Positions 35,416-44,039 of a stretch of 55,153 bases of DNA are shown piece after piece (positions within the stretch are counted from its first letter, which is position 1; each line of letters starts with the position of its first letter). The DNA comes from Myroides sp. N17-2 (GTDB taxonomy: Bacteria; Bacteroidota; Bacteroidia; Flavobacteriales; Flavobacteriaceae): NCBI RefSeq assembly GCF_002286775.1, contig NZ_NSGJ01000035.1, positions 1 through 55,153 on the forward strand. The letters are read 5' to 3'. The translations under genes were made by a program, and so were the position numbers. The notes beneath the pieces are model-generated. The model saw nothing but the letters and a program-made list of their open reading frames with translations, did no database searches and was not told the DNA's origin.

Positions 35416-36510
35416 TTACACGTTAAAACGGAAGTGCATAACATCTCCATCTTTTACGATGTATTCTTTTCCTTCTACTCTAAGCTTTCCAGCTTCTTTT
35501 ACTTTAGCTTCTGACCCATAAGTAACGTAGTCTTCATAACCTATTACTTCAGCACGGATAAATCCTTTCTCGAAGTCACTGTGGATTACTCCTGCAGCTT
35601 GAGGTGCAGTATCACCAACTTTGATAGTCCAAGCTCTAACTTCTTTCACACCTGCAGTGAAGTATGTTTGAAGATCTAATAAATTATAAGCAGAACGGAT
35701 CAATTTAGAAACTCCTGGCTCATCTAATCCTAAATCTTCTAAGAACATTTGACGCTCTTCGAAAGTTTCTAATTCCATAATGTCAGCTTCAGTTCCTACA
35801 GCTAGTACGATTACTTCAGCATTCTCATCTTTCACTAATTCTTTGATTTGCTCTACATAAGCATTTCCACTTACAGCAGCACCTTCATCTACGTTACATA
35901 CATATAACACAGGTTTAGTAGTGATTAATTGGAATTCCTCGATTAGAGCCTCTTCATCTGCGTTTTTAGCTTCTACTATACGTGCAGATTTACCTTGTAA
36001 TAAAGTAGTTCTAATTCTCTCTAATAAGTCAGCCTCTACTTGAGCTTCTTTATTTCCTGTTTTAGCAGTTTTCTTTACTTTCTCTAATCTTTTCTCTACT
36101 GTATCAAGATCTTTTAACTGTAACTCGATATCGATAGTTTCTTTATCTCTGATAGGGTTAACATTACCATCTACGTGAATAATATTGTCATTATCAAAAC
36201 AACGAACTACGTGGATAATAGCGTTACACTCTCTAATATTTCCTAAGAATTGGTTTCCTAAACCTTCTCCTTTACTTGCTCCTTTTACTAATCCAGCGAT
36301 ATCAACTATCTCTACAGTAGCTGGCAATACACGCTCTGGCACTACTAACTCTTCTAATTTTAATAAACGTGGATCTGGTACATTCACAACCCCAATGTTT
36401 GGTTCTATTGTACAAAATGGGAAGTTAGCACTCTGTGCCTTTGCATTAGATAAACAATTGAATAATGTTGATTTACCTACATTTGGCAATCCTACTATAC
36501 CTGCTTTCAT
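35416..36510 (-). CDS. ychF: Ribosome-binding ATPase YchF (Obg family)
   Basis: 364 residues, universal family length. P-loop GLPNVGKST (6-14), switch region [10 protein letters not shown], and [20 protein letters not shown] are all typical, as is the ATP-favouring NVDE where GTPases have NKxD. A TGS domain is at the C-terminus (about 280-364), ending in [11 protein letters not shown]. Single gene with its own terminator. Role in stress response and translation is known from other bacteria. Confidence 0.96.
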   Translation of the reverse strand: MKAGIVGLPNVGKSTLFNCLSNAKAQSANFPFCTIEPNIGVVNVPDPRLLKLEELVVPERVLPATVEIVDIAGLVKGASKGEGLGNQFLGNIRECNAIIHVVRCFDNDNIIHVDGNVNPIRDKETIDIELQLKDLDTVEKRLEKVKKTAKTGNKEAQVEADLLERIRTTLLQGKSARIVEAKNADEEALIEEFQLITTKPVLYVCNVDEGAAVSGNAYVEQIKELVKDENAEVIVLAVGTEADIMELETFEERQMFLEDLGLDEPGVSKLIRSAYNLLDLQTYFTAGVKEVRAWTIKVGDTAPQAAGVIHSDFEKGFIRAEVIGYEDYVTYGSEAKVKEAGKLRVEGKEYIVKDGDVMHFRFNV

Positions 36511-36700
36511 ATTTTTAAAATGTATTGTGAATTTTTATCGATTGCAAATATATTGAAAATTATAGAAGTTCATACTCTTTAAGGAAGAATAGCCCAAATT
36601 AAATAGTGATTAGTGATCACTTAAGTATAATCACTTCTATTTATTATCTAAAGTCTATTAAATACAGGTATGTAAAGTATCTTAACCTTCAATATTATCA

Positions 36701-36732
36701 ATAAAAAAGCCACCCTTATAAAGAGTGGCTTT
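36701..36732 (-). terminator. Terminator after the small acidic protein gene
   Basis: Hairpin of about 12 bp with one mismatch (36706-36717 with 36721-36732), followed on the minus strand by a T-rich run. It is 20 bases after the stop. Confidence 0.7.
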
Positions 36733-36752
36733 CTTATATTTAGATTATTTTG

Positions 36753-37049
36753 TTAATCTTCATCGTCTGCAATTTCTAAGTCTTTTAAAGCATCTAATGA
36801 ATCTTCAGGAGCTTCTGTGAAGTCTTCTTCGTCTTCATCATAGTTCTCTATTCTATCTGCTAGCTTAGTACTTACTTTTACCAGGTATATAGTATCCTCA
36901 GTTCTTACCTCCACTGCTTCCACAGTTTCGTTCTTTACGTTCTTAAAACGAATAATATCTGCATCATCATACCCGTCAGGAAATTTCTCGACCAATAGCG
37001 TCAAAATTTCGTTCGTTAACTTTGCGTAATCAACAATTACTCTTTTCAT
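36753..37049 (-). CDS. Conserved small acidic protein of unknown function
   Basis: 98 residues, no signal peptide. The first 65 residues form a compact region with the pattern VDYAKLTNEILTLLVEKFPDG; the last 30 are extremely acidic (YDEDEEDFTEAPEDSLD). Proteins like this occur in Flavobacteriaceae, sometimes labelled as a DNA primase without clear support. The acidic tail suggests binding to a basic partner, but no function can be given. Single gene with a terminator. Confidence 0.7.
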   Translation of the reverse strand: MKRVIVDYAKLTNEILTLLVEKFPDGYDDADIIRFKNVKNETVEAVEVRTEDTIYLVKVSTKLADRIENYDEDEEDFTEAPEDSLDALKDLEIADDED

Positions 37050-37143
37050 TCTTGTTCTTGCTTTATTTCAGTTTCAAATGTAATAGGTAAATTGTAAACT
37101 ACAAATAAAATATCACATTTATTTACTCCCAAAAAATTAAAAA

Positions 37144-38118
37144 TTAATTACCAAGAATATAAGCAAAAATTAATGGTGCAACTATCGTAGCATCTGACTC
37201 AACTATAAATTTAGGTGTGTCGATATCTAGTTTACCCCAAGTAATTTTTTCGTTAGGAACTGCTCCAGAGTATGATCCATAAGATGTAGTAGAATCAGAG
37301 ATTTGGCAGAAGTATGACCAGAAAGGTACATCTTCCCACTCTAAATCTTGGTACATCATTGGTACTACACAGATAGGAAAATCTCCAGAGATACCTCCTC
37401 CGATTTGGAAGAATCCTACTCCGTGTCCACCTGAGTTAGCTCTATACCACTCTGTTAAGTAGATCATGTACTCAATACCTGTTTTTACAGTGTGTACATT
37501 AAGTTTTCCTTTGATTACGTTAGATGTAAAGATGTTACCACATGTAGAATCTTCCCATCCTGGACATACGATTGGAATGTTTTTCTCAGCCGCAGCGATA
37601 ATCCAAGAATCTTTAGGATCGATCTCATAGTATTGTTTTAATACACCTGAGTTCACTAATTGGTATAAATATTCGTGTGGAAAATAACGTTTCCCTTCTG
37701 CTTCAGCAGCATGCCATACGTCTTCTAAGTGCTTTTGTAAACGACGGAAAGCCTCTTCTTCTGGAATACAAGTATCAGTTACACGGTTATAGTGATTGTC
37801 TAATAACTCTCTCTCTTGCTCTGGAGTCAAATCTCTATAATTTGGAACTCTTTTGTAGTGAGAGTGAGCAACCAAGTTCATCACGTCCTCTTCTAAGTTA
37901 GCTCCAGTACATGAAATGATTTGTACTTTATCTTGACGAATCATCTCTGCCAAAGAAATTCCTAACTCAGCAGTACTCATCGCACCACCCATAGAGATTA
38001 ACATTTTTCCTCCAGCGTCTAAGTGTGCTTCATATCCTTTTGCAGCATCCACTAACGCAGCAGCGTTAAAGTGTCTATAGTTATGCTCAATAAACTGACT
38101 AATTGGTCCTTTACTCAT
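37144..38118 (-). CDS. Deoxyhypusine-synthase-like protein
   Basis: 324 residues. The Rossmann-type core and segments MLISMGGAMSTAELGISLAEMIR (about 39-61), ISCTGANLEEDVMNL and FQIGGGISGDFPICVVPMM match bacterial deoxyhypusine synthase homologues. The catalytic Lys region is NEKITWGK (Lys291/Lys296). Bacteria lack eIF5A, so such proteins are thought to act on polyamines, for example making homospermidine or a related product from spermidine or putrescine. It is 39 bases downstream of the decarboxylase gene on the same strand. Confidence 0.88.
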   Translation of the reverse strand: MSKGPISQFIEHNYRHFNAAALVDAAKGYEAHLDAGGKMLISMGGAMSTAELGISLAEMIRQDKVQIISCTGANLEEDVMNLVAHSHYKRVPNYRDLTPEQERELLDNHYNRVTDTCIPEEEAFRRLQKHLEDVWHAAEAEGKRYFPHEYLYQLVNSGVLKQYYEIDPKDSWIIAAAEKNIPIVCPGWEDSTCGNIFTSNVIKGKLNVHTVKTGIEYMIYLTEWYRANSGGHGVGFFQIGGGISGDFPICVVPMMYQDLEWEDVPFWSYFCQISDSTTSYGSYSGAVPNEKITWGKLDIDTPKFIVESDATIVAPLIFAYILGN

Positions 38119-38157
38119 TTTATTTAATCTTTTATATTAATATTCTTTCTTTTACTT

Positions 38158-39555
38158 CTATTTGTTATATCCTAAGATATTTAATACTTGCTCTGCAGTT
38201 TGTTGTTCTGAGAATAATTCTGTTGCCATAATACCATTCTCATCTTTATCGATTAAGATATGTTTTGGCTGAGGAATCAAGCAGTGGTGTATACCACCGA
38301 ATCCACCGATTTGATCTTGATAAGCCCCTGTATTGAAAAAGCCAATATACAAAGGTTTTTCTTTATTATACTTAGGTAAGTAGATTGCGTTTAAGTTTTG
38401 TTCTGAATTATAGTAATCATCACTATCGCAAGTCAATCCACCTAATAAAATACGCTCATAAGGATCATTCCATCTATTAATAGGAAGCATAATAAAACGC
38501 TTATTAATAGCCCATGAATCAGGAAGTGTAGTAATAAATGATGAATCTATCATATTCCACTTCTCTCTATCATTCTGTTGTTTTTGGTATAATATCTCAT
38601 AGATAGCTCCTCCACTCTCTCCTACAGTGTAAGATCCGAATTCTGTAAAGATGTTAGGTACATCTACATCAGCTTCCTCACATACCAATTGGATTTGGTG
38701 AATAATCTCATCTACCATATATTGGTAATCAAAGTCAAAAGCCAATGAATCTTTAATAGGGAACCCTCCACCGATATTTAAACTATCTAATGTAGGACAC
38801 TCTTTCTTTAAAGTGATATAAACTTTAAGACATTTTACTAATTCATTCCAGTAGTATGCAGTATCTCTGATCCCTGTATTAATGAAGAAGTGAAGCATCT
38901 TAAGCTCTACTTTAGGGTTCTCAGCGATTTGTTTTCTATAGAATGGCAAGATACTTTTATATCCAATACCTAATCTAGAAGTATAGAACTCAAACTTAGG
39001 AGACTCCTCAGAAGCGATACGAATACCGATCTTAAATTTCTTATTGATTTGTTCTTGTAGTAAATCTAATTCTTCGTAGTTATCAATAATAGGAATAGTC
39101 TTCTCGTGTTTATTATTGATTAGATTAGCGATATTATCAATGTATTGAGCACGTTTAAATCCGTTACACAATACGAAAGTATCTTTGTTAATCTTACCTG
39201 TTTCTAATAAGTTCTCTACGATGTTTACGTCAAAAGCAGAAGATGTCTCTACGTGAATATCATTCTTAAATGCTTCGTTTAGAACGTAAGAGAAGTGAGA
39301 ACTCTTAGTACAATAGCAGTAGTAATAGTTTGCTTTGTATTTATTCTTATCCATTGCTTTTCTGAACATAGTCTTAACATTGCTAATGTTTTCAGAAATC
39401 TTAGGTAAGTATGTGAATTTTAATGGAGTACCGTATTTTTCAACAAGTCCCACTAAATCGATATTGTGAAACTGAAGAGTATCTTTATTTAATTTGAATT
39501 CTTCTTGTGGAAAGTAAAAAGTTTGGTTGATTAAGTCAACATATTTTGTATTCAT
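38158..39555 (-). CDS. Arginine decarboxylase-like fold-III PLP enzyme
   Basis: 465 residues of the alanine-racemase/ornithine-decarboxylase fold. The Schiff-base lysine is in YYCYCTKSSH (Lys84). The glycine-rich phosphate loop is NIGGGFPIKD, and the active-site Cys/Asp of the other subunit lies in GGLTCDSDDYY. Flavobacterial homologues are called arginine decarboxylase but are shorter than E. coli SpeA (about 650 residues), so lysine, ornithine or diaminopimelate-type substrates cannot be excluded. Together with the downstream deoxyhypusine-synthase-like gene it forms a polyamine pair. A 280-base leader with two small ORFs precedes it. Confidence 0.82.
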   Translation of the reverse strand: MNTKYVDLINQTFYFPQEEFKLNKDTLQFHNIDLVGLVEKYGTPLKFTYLPKISENISNVKTMFRKAMDKNKYKANYYYCYCTKSSHFSYVLNEAFKNDIHVETSSAFDVNIVENLLETGKINKDTFVLCNGFKRAQYIDNIANLINNKHEKTIPIIDNYEELDLLQEQINKKFKIGIRIASEESPKFEFYTSRLGIGYKSILPFYRKQIAENPKVELKMLHFFINTGIRDTAYYWNELVKCLKVYITLKKECPTLDSLNIGGGFPIKDSLAFDFDYQYMVDEIIHQIQLVCEEADVDVPNIFTEFGSYTVGESGGAIYEILYQKQQNDREKWNMIDSSFITTLPDSWAINKRFIMLPINRWNDPYERILLGGLTCDSDDYYNSEQNLNAIYLPKYNKEKPLYIGFFNTGAYQDQIGGFGGIHHCLIPQPKHILIDKDENGIMATELFSEQQTAEQVLNILGYNK

Positions 39556-39671
39556 GTCTTTTCTTTTTAATAAAGGTTAAAAAAATTCTTTCTCAATTAA
39601 ACTCATTTAGTGGTTAACAACCGTAAATGAATCTATATAAACTGATTTTCAAACTCGAATATTGGCAAAAA

Positions 39672-39743
39672 CTATTGGCAACTTATCCCTGAATCTAAAT
39701 GAATTAATAGCCTCCTTAGAATACTTGATAATGCCATATACAT
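39672..39743 (-). CDS. Possible leader peptide, 23 residues
   Basis: Encodes MYMALSSILRRLLIHLDSG and four more residues. Two Arg codons in a row (AGG AGG) lie at residues 10-11. It ends 117 bases before the decarboxylase start. Whether it is translated is unknown; the short length means that it may exist by chance. Confidence 0.3.
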   Translation of the reverse strand: MYMALSSILRRLLIHLDSGISCQ

Positions 39744-39773
39744 AATTAGCCTTTTGTCTAACGACGAAACGCC

Positions 39774-39818
39774 TCACCTTGCGCCTTGAAGACACACAGA
39801 ATTTAATATATAAAACAT
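39774..39818 (-). CDS. Possible leader peptide, 14 residues
   Basis: Encodes MFYILNSVCLQGAR and begins 16 bases after the predicted -7 element. It ends 30 bases before the second small ORF. A short ORF at the very start of a long leader is typical of translation-coupled attenuators, but chance is possible. Confidence 0.3.
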   Translation of the reverse strand: MFYILNSVCLQGAR

Positions 39819-39833
39819 CTATTTTCACGAGCG

Positions 39834-39841
39834 CAAATGTA
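39834..39841 (-). promoter_or_regulatory. Predicted -7 element of the decarboxylase transcript
   Basis: On the minus strand it reads TACATTTG, matching TAnnTTTG. A T-rich stretch lies about 23 bases upstream. It is the best promoter match in the gap and sets the length of the leader. Confidence 0.4.
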
Positions 39842-39886
39842 ACAAATTAATACAATGAAATAGTAAAAATTGTTTGTTTTTAAACC

Positions 39887-40954
39887 TTAATTCAAATAGG
39901 CTTCTAACCCTTTTACTATCAACTCCTTGTTAACCTCAATATCATATACTGAAGTCCCTATTTTATCTAATAACACACAGCGGATATTACCGTTGTAGTT
40001 CTTTTTATCAAACTTAAGCCATTCTAATGCTCCTGCTATGTCCTCTTCTGTCATCTGCACTACACCATATATAGTGTGAATAGTCTCTTTTATATCTAAA
40101 TATTCTGCTTCGGTAAGTTGCGCTAATTCCATAGAAATATAAGCCTCCACTACCATCCCTAATGCCACAGCCTCACCGTGTAGTAAGGTCTCCTTCTCTG
40201 CATGCATTAAGAAGTAACTCTCTACCGCATGCCCTATCGTATGTCCGAAATTTAATATCTTACGCAGTCCGTGCTCTTTAGGATCCTGTGTTACCACATC
40301 ATTCTTTATTGTTACAGAATGATAGATCAACGTCTCTAAATCATTAAAATCAACGTTAGCAATATCCTTAAGATACGTATAATATTTATCATCAAATATC
40401 AAGCCGTGTTTAAGCATTTCTGCATAACCTGCTTTAATTTGTCTTGCCTCTAAAGTTTCTAGGTAATTAACGTCGATGATAAGCATCTTAGGCATAACGA
40501 ATGAACCGATACAGTTCTTAATTCCATTTAAGTCTACACCTGTTTTTCCTCCTACAGAGGCATCTACCATCGCTAATAAAGAAGTGGGGATATTAATAAA
40601 GTCAATACCACGCATAAATACAGAAGCTATAAAACCTCCCATATCCGTGATCACTCCCCCTCCTACAGTAATGATCATACTCTTACGATCTCCACCTAGT
40701 TCTAACATAGTCTGTATCACTCCAGCACAAGTCTCTAGTACCTTATTCTCCTCACCTGCTTCTACTTCTATGATTTCAAAAGGTACTTCTGTAGGCAGAT
40801 TACTTAGAAAATAGGGTAAACAATGCTCATAACAATTAGAATCCGTCAAGATAAAAAGCTTACTATAGCCATTGCTATTTAAATATGAACCTAGTTGTTC
40901 ATACGCTTCCTGTCCAAATAAAATATCGTAATTCTCTGTTGTTATGTTCTCCAT
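39887..40954 (-). CDS. aroB: 3-dehydroquinate synthase
   Basis: 355 residues. It converts DAHP to 3-dehydroquinate in the shikimate pathway with NAD+ and a divalent metal. Typical motifs are VGGGVITDMGGFIASVFMRG (about 98-117), PTSLLAMVDASVGGKTGVD (about 122-140), and the metal ligands Glu in AEMLKHG and His in NFGHTIGHAVES and LLHGEAVALGM. Stand-alone gene; the next gene downstream is the decarboxylase, beyond a promoter. Confidence 0.95.
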   Translation of the reverse strand: MENITTENYDILFGQEAYEQLGSYLNSNGYSKLFILTDSNCYEHCLPYFLSNLPTEVPFEIIEVEAGEENKVLETCAGVIQTMLELGGDRKSMIITVGGGVITDMGGFIASVFMRGIDFINIPTSLLAMVDASVGGKTGVDLNGIKNCIGSFVMPKMLIIDVNYLETLEARQIKAGYAEMLKHGLIFDDKYYTYLKDIANVDFNDLETLIYHSVTIKNDVVTQDPKEHGLRKILNFGHTIGHAVESYFLMHAEKETLLHGEAVALGMVVEAYISMELAQLTEAEYLDIKETIHTIYGVVQMTEEDIAGALEWLKFDKKNYNGNIRCVLLDKIGTSVYDIEVNKELIVKGLEAYLN

Positions 40955-41278
40955 TTTGTAATCATTTGTTTACTACAAAATAAAGTATAAATATTTGAAA
41001 TAACCATCGAATAAAGCTTTTTTAACGAATAAATTGAAAATGAGAACACATTAAATGATATTCTATTAATCTATAGCTTTAAACTAAGAGCTATAATTGT
41101 TTTTATATATGTTATTTAGAATATTGATAACTACTACTGTATTTCAGGAGAAGATATAAGACTATACATTATTATCACAAGAAAACACATAACGATATTT
41201 TAAGTTGACGTATGTAATCGTCCCTACGATTGTATGCTAATAGGACGTCATCTTAAATCGTTTTGAAGCCTATACTAA
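40955..41278. other. Intergenic region upstream of aroB
   Basis: 324 bases without a gene. It holds an imperfect inverted repeat at 41191-41261, close to the 3' end of the small lipoprotein gene at 41279, and a small dyad near 41080. The aroB promoter should lie at 40960-41030, but I see no clean TAnnTTTG match. Confidence 0.5.
41191..41261. repeat. Imperfect long inverted repeat
   Basis: Outer arms AACGAT...TTAAGTTGACGT (41191-41211) and ACGTCATCTTAAATCGTT (41244-41261) pair with a small bulge, and an inner TAATCGT/ACGATT stem sits between them. It could act as the terminator of the lipoprotein gene or be a repeat-element remnant. Confidence 0.5.
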
Positions 41279-41749
41279 TTAATAAGGTGTAAATAAACTA
41301 TCAAGAATAAATTCTCTTTTATAAATACACTCAAATTCATCTGATACCGGCTCTAATGTAACTGATTTAATAGGTTTATCATTTGTATTTATAAAATTGC
41401 TTACTTTCCTTTTTAAATAATCACCATAATAAACATATACAATATGCCCCTTATAGTCTTTTACAAAAACTAGATTTATCACATCTATTGGAGGACAATT
41501 TTTTATAGCTACAACCATTGTATTGGTTCCATCAGGATTATCGTAAAACTCCAAAATAGTGTGATTAAATTCCTCATCAAAGAATACTATATCCAATTCC
41601 TCTAAAGATTTTATAAATAACCTTTCTAACTCTTTATTCTTGAATTCTAAAGGAGAAAGCACTTTATCATTAGACAAAGTATTTTCTATGTTTTCTCTTT
41701 TACAACTAAAGAGGGATATACTGAGGAAAAAAACTATTAAATATTTCAT
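41279..41749 (-). CDS. Putative lipoprotein of unknown function
   Basis: 156 residues with lipoprotein signal MKYLIVFFLSISLFSC (Cys16). The mature part has several beta-type stretches and two later cysteines (in NCPPID and FECIYKRE). No family recognised. Last gene of a minus-strand group of small genes at 41279-43595 that shares few features with the core genes around it and may hold immunity-type proteins. Confidence 0.65.
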   Translation of the reverse strand: MKYLIVFFLSISLFSCKRENIENTLSNDKVLSPLEFKNKELERLFIKSLEELDIVFFDEEFNHTILEFYDNPDGTNTMVVAIKNCPPIDVINLVFVKDYKGHIVYVYYGDYLKRKVSNFINTNDKPIKSVTLEPVSDEFECIYKREFILDSLFTPY

Positions 41750-41809
41750 TTACTATAATATTATTATTTAATAAAATTAAGTGTACATACCTTCAAACAA
41801 TCAAAATTA

Positions 41810-42139
41810 TTAAGCATTATTTATCACATAGCGGAACAGTCTTTCTGCAACTTCTTGATCACTTAATTGTTCACTTTTATGATTATTCAATTCACTAATT
41901 GCATCTAAAAAAAAGTAGAAATCAAATAGATTCGAAAACTTTATCCCTTCAAATTCAAAATCTATCGTTCCTCCCGTTTCTTCAATATCAAAGAATCCAA
42001 GGTCATTTTCTAATCTAAGCGGGGATCTCATATATATCTCAATAACCTCTGACTCTACATTTAGACTTTGTATTTTGCAAAAATCCTTATAATTACTATC
42101 GGCTTCTCTAAAGTAATGCATTAGCTCTATTAATTTCAT
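41810..42139 (-). CDS. Small protein of unknown function
   Basis: 109 residues, acidic, no signal peptide. The pattern (IELMHYFREADSNYKDF at the start, a beta-rich middle with IDFEFEGIKFSNLFDFYFFL, and a helical end) suggests an alpha/beta protein of immunity-protein size, but no named family can be assigned. It belongs to the small-gene cluster. Confidence 0.55.
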   Translation of the reverse strand: MKLIELMHYFREADSNYKDFCKIQSLNVESEVIEIYMRSPLRLENDLGFFDIEETGGTIDFEFEGIKFSNLFDFYFFLDAISELNNHKSEQLSDQEVAERLFRYVINNA

Positions 42140-42152
42140 TATATATCTGTTA

Positions 42153-42275
42153 TCAATTTAAATCATAAATTCTAACCAAAGCATCCAAAATTAATACTTT
42201 CCATCTTCCCTCTTCGAGATGACCCCACTGTAATAATGTTTTATCCTTCAATAAACTTTCTTTATCACGCACCAT
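42153..42275 (-). pseudogene. Possible gene fragment or very small ORF
   Basis: Forty codons reading MVRDKESLLKDKTLLQWGHL... to DALVRIYDLN and a stop. The frame continues a little upstream without a start (to about 42306) before a stop, so it may be the C-terminal remnant of a lost gene. It lies between two small genes of the cluster, 13 bases from the start of the 109-residue gene. I recognise no parent family. Confidence 0.3.
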
Positions 42276-42337
42276 TTGCTGTGGTGTGGAGTAATCTCTT
42301 TGTATTCATTTGAATAAATAATATGTCTTAAAGTATA

Positions 42338-42712
42338 TCAAACCTGTTTGAACCATTTATGTTGAAAAGCAAATTGCCATTTTTTCATATATTCAGTAAA
42401 ATCTGTATTCCAAAATAATGGAGACGAGCAGAACTCAGTTAATTCCTCATTAAAGACTTCAAACCTTCTTTCAAACATTACATCATTATCGTCAAAAACA
42501 GATATTACATCTGAATATTGTTTTTTTATAATACTATCAACGTCTTCCTTTTTTAATCCCTTATTTCTCATAGTATTCAACTCACTAAAAAAAGCATAAA
42601 CAAAACTCATATACTCTTCAAATGTTAATTTTGACATTACAGAATATGTTAACTTGCTTCCTATAAGATATTTAACATTATCCCTTAATATAGTGACGCT
42701 ATTTTCTTCCAT
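42338..42712 (-). CDS. Small helical protein of unknown function
   Basis: 124 residues, no signal peptide, predicted mainly helical with many charged residues (LTFEEYMSFVYAFFSELNTM and KKEDVDSIIKKQYSDVISVF). Size and context resemble immunity or other accessory proteins, but no family can be named. 43 bases separate it from the upstream NTF2-like gene. Confidence 0.55.
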   Translation of the reverse strand: MEENSVTILRDNVKYLIGSKLTYSVMSKLTFEEYMSFVYAFFSELNTMRNKGLKKEDVDSIIKKQYSDVISVFDDNDVMFERRFEVFNEELTEFCSSPLFWNTDFTEYMKKWQFAFQHKWFKQV

Positions 42713-42755
42713 AAATATTATAATTTAAAACAATCAACAAAGGAATCATATATTT

Positions 42756-43142
42756 TCACTTATCATGAAACATTTTTTCAACTTTTCCATTATTCTTATT
42801 CAATTCAATATAAAACACTCCCCCTTCCCATCCTTCAGGCAAATTTCCTTGTATGCACCATATAGAATCTTGTTTTAATGCAATATTATAAGGTCTTTGT
42901 TTTACAATATTATTCTCGCCATATACTTTATACAATATTGTCTCCGCTATCCTAATAGCCGTGCTATCATTAGGTATAAAACCATCTATAGGCTTTATAC
43001 TCTCAACATTTTCATAATAACTAGATTCGATAAGACCGTTCTTTATTTTTAGGAATTGAATATCTTCTTTTAGAACAGTTTCCTTTTCTTTTTGACAAGA
43101 CATTAAGCCTCCCAAAACTAGTATGTATAGTATCTTTTTCAT
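42756..43142 (-). CDS. Lipoprotein with NTF2-fold immunity-like domain
   Basis: 128 residues with lipoprotein signal MKKILYILVLGGLMSC (Cys16). The region TAIRIAETILYKVYGENNI, followed by RPYNIALKQDSIWCIQG and GGVFYIELNKNNGKV, matches what I know of the NTF2-fold immunity protein family found with polymorphic toxins (also found without them). The lipid anchor would place it in the envelope. No toxin gene is visible nearby, so it may be an orphan. Confidence 0.65.
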   Translation of the reverse strand: MKKILYILVLGGLMSCQKEKETVLKEDIQFLKIKNGLIESSYYENVESIKPIDGFIPNDSTAIRIAETILYKVYGENNIVKQRPYNIALKQDSIWCIQGNLPEGWEGGVFYIELNKNNGKVEKMFHDK

Positions 43143-43157
43143 AATTTTCGTTATAAA

Positions 43158-43595
43158 CTAAAAGAAACGATTCCCCTCTTCCTTCCCAAAGTATTTCTTA
43201 GCTAATGATCTATATTTATTTACATTAAACGTAATAATTGGCTTATTCTTTCCGTCAAATATAACCATCGCTGTTCCCTTTTTAAACTTAGTAATATCTA
43301 CTAAATAGGTCTGACCCTCTGTCTTAAACTTTAACTGCCTAGCATTAGTTCTACCTACAAACATCTGATCAGTAGCAGGTCCATATTTATTATAAAGGGA
43401 ATTAGCCGTATTAGTATGCTCAACATTTGGCCCGCCGACCTTCTCATTTTCAACAAAGAACATCCCTTTAGATGGCGCTTCAAGCATTATTCCAAATTCC
43501 ATCTTAGCCTCAGGACTAACTACTGCCACATATCTTGATGAACAAGAAGTAAAAAAAAGTATAACCCAAGAATATAATAGTAATTGCTTTTTCAT
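43158..43595 (-). CDS. Putative lipoprotein of unknown function
   Basis: 145 residues with lipoprotein signal MKKQLLLYSWVILFFTSC (Cys18) followed by SSRY. The mature part is rich in Lys and Gly, with segments RQLKFKTEGQTYLVDITKF and GTAMVIFDGKNKPIITFNV that look like beta strands. No family recognised. It is the first gene of the small-gene cluster, 15 bases upstream of the NTF2-like lipoprotein gene, so the two are likely co-transcribed. Confidence 0.6.
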   Translation of the reverse strand: MKKQLLLYSWVILFFTSCSSRYVAVVSPEAKMEFGIMLEAPSKGMFFVENEKVGGPNVEHTNTANSLYNKYGPATDQMFVGRTNARQLKFKTEGQTYLVDITKFKKGTAMVIFDGKNKPIITFNVNKYRSLAKKYFGKEEGNRFF

Positions 43596-43794
43596 AATCT
43601 ATAATTATTAAGATAGTCTAAAAACCATCCTCTTGATAATATTCTAAACCTTTTGTAATTTTAACTAAAAATACAAAAAAAGAATTATACATCGATATTA
43701 AAGTATTGGTTCGTAATTAAATCAAAAATCCCCTACACCCTCTCCCATACCTATATTATTTTCACTACCTTTGTCTACAGTAAAGACTTTAAAA

Positions 43795-43812
43795 TCAATG
43801 CGCTCGCATTGA
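43795..43812. repeat. Small hairpin
   Basis: A 7-bp stem TCAATGC/GCATTGA with a GCTC loop, a compact tetraloop-type hairpin. No T tract; function unknown. Confidence 0.5.
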
Positions 43813-43957
43813 GAATATTCTTCTGAATAAAGTCTAGTACATTTCTCAGAAAAGAAAGCACAAACCACAGTTTTCTAAACCTATTTTCAAAAATTTTAAC
43901 GATTTTTTTAACAGCATAAACAAGGCTGCATTGCAGTATTTATAAGGCTTTGCTCAC

Positions 43958-44039
43958 GGTTTATTCGGGGCTTATTCGGAAAACACCCTAGTTTTCCGAA
44001 CTTCTTGCGAAGAAGTCCCGAACAACTACCGAATAAACC
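43958..44039. repeat. Nested palindromic element (possible cruciform)
   Basis: Outer 11-bp inverted repeat (43958-43968 with 44029-44039) encloses an inner 10-bp hairpin (43975-43984 with 43991-44000, loop ACCCTA), a 6-bp hairpin with a GCG loop (44001-44015) and a TTCGGG/CCCGAA pair. Together these can fold into a branched structure. It is richer in G and C than the surroundings, which suggests a mobile or repeat-type element, not a local mutation pattern. Confidence 0.75.

Larger units (their letters stand above)
39556..39886 (-). promoter_or_regulatory. Long leader of the decarboxylase gene with two small ORFs
   Basis: The 331-base gap upstream of the decarboxylase has a predicted promoter at 39834-39841, giving a leader of about 270 nt. 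On the minus strand the leader carries two short complete frames, 39774-39818 (14 codons plus stop) and 39672-39743 (23 codons plus stop). A leader this long with upstream ORFs suggests control at the translation or attenuation level, as polyamine genes often have. No known riboswitch fold was recognised. Confidence 0.5.
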
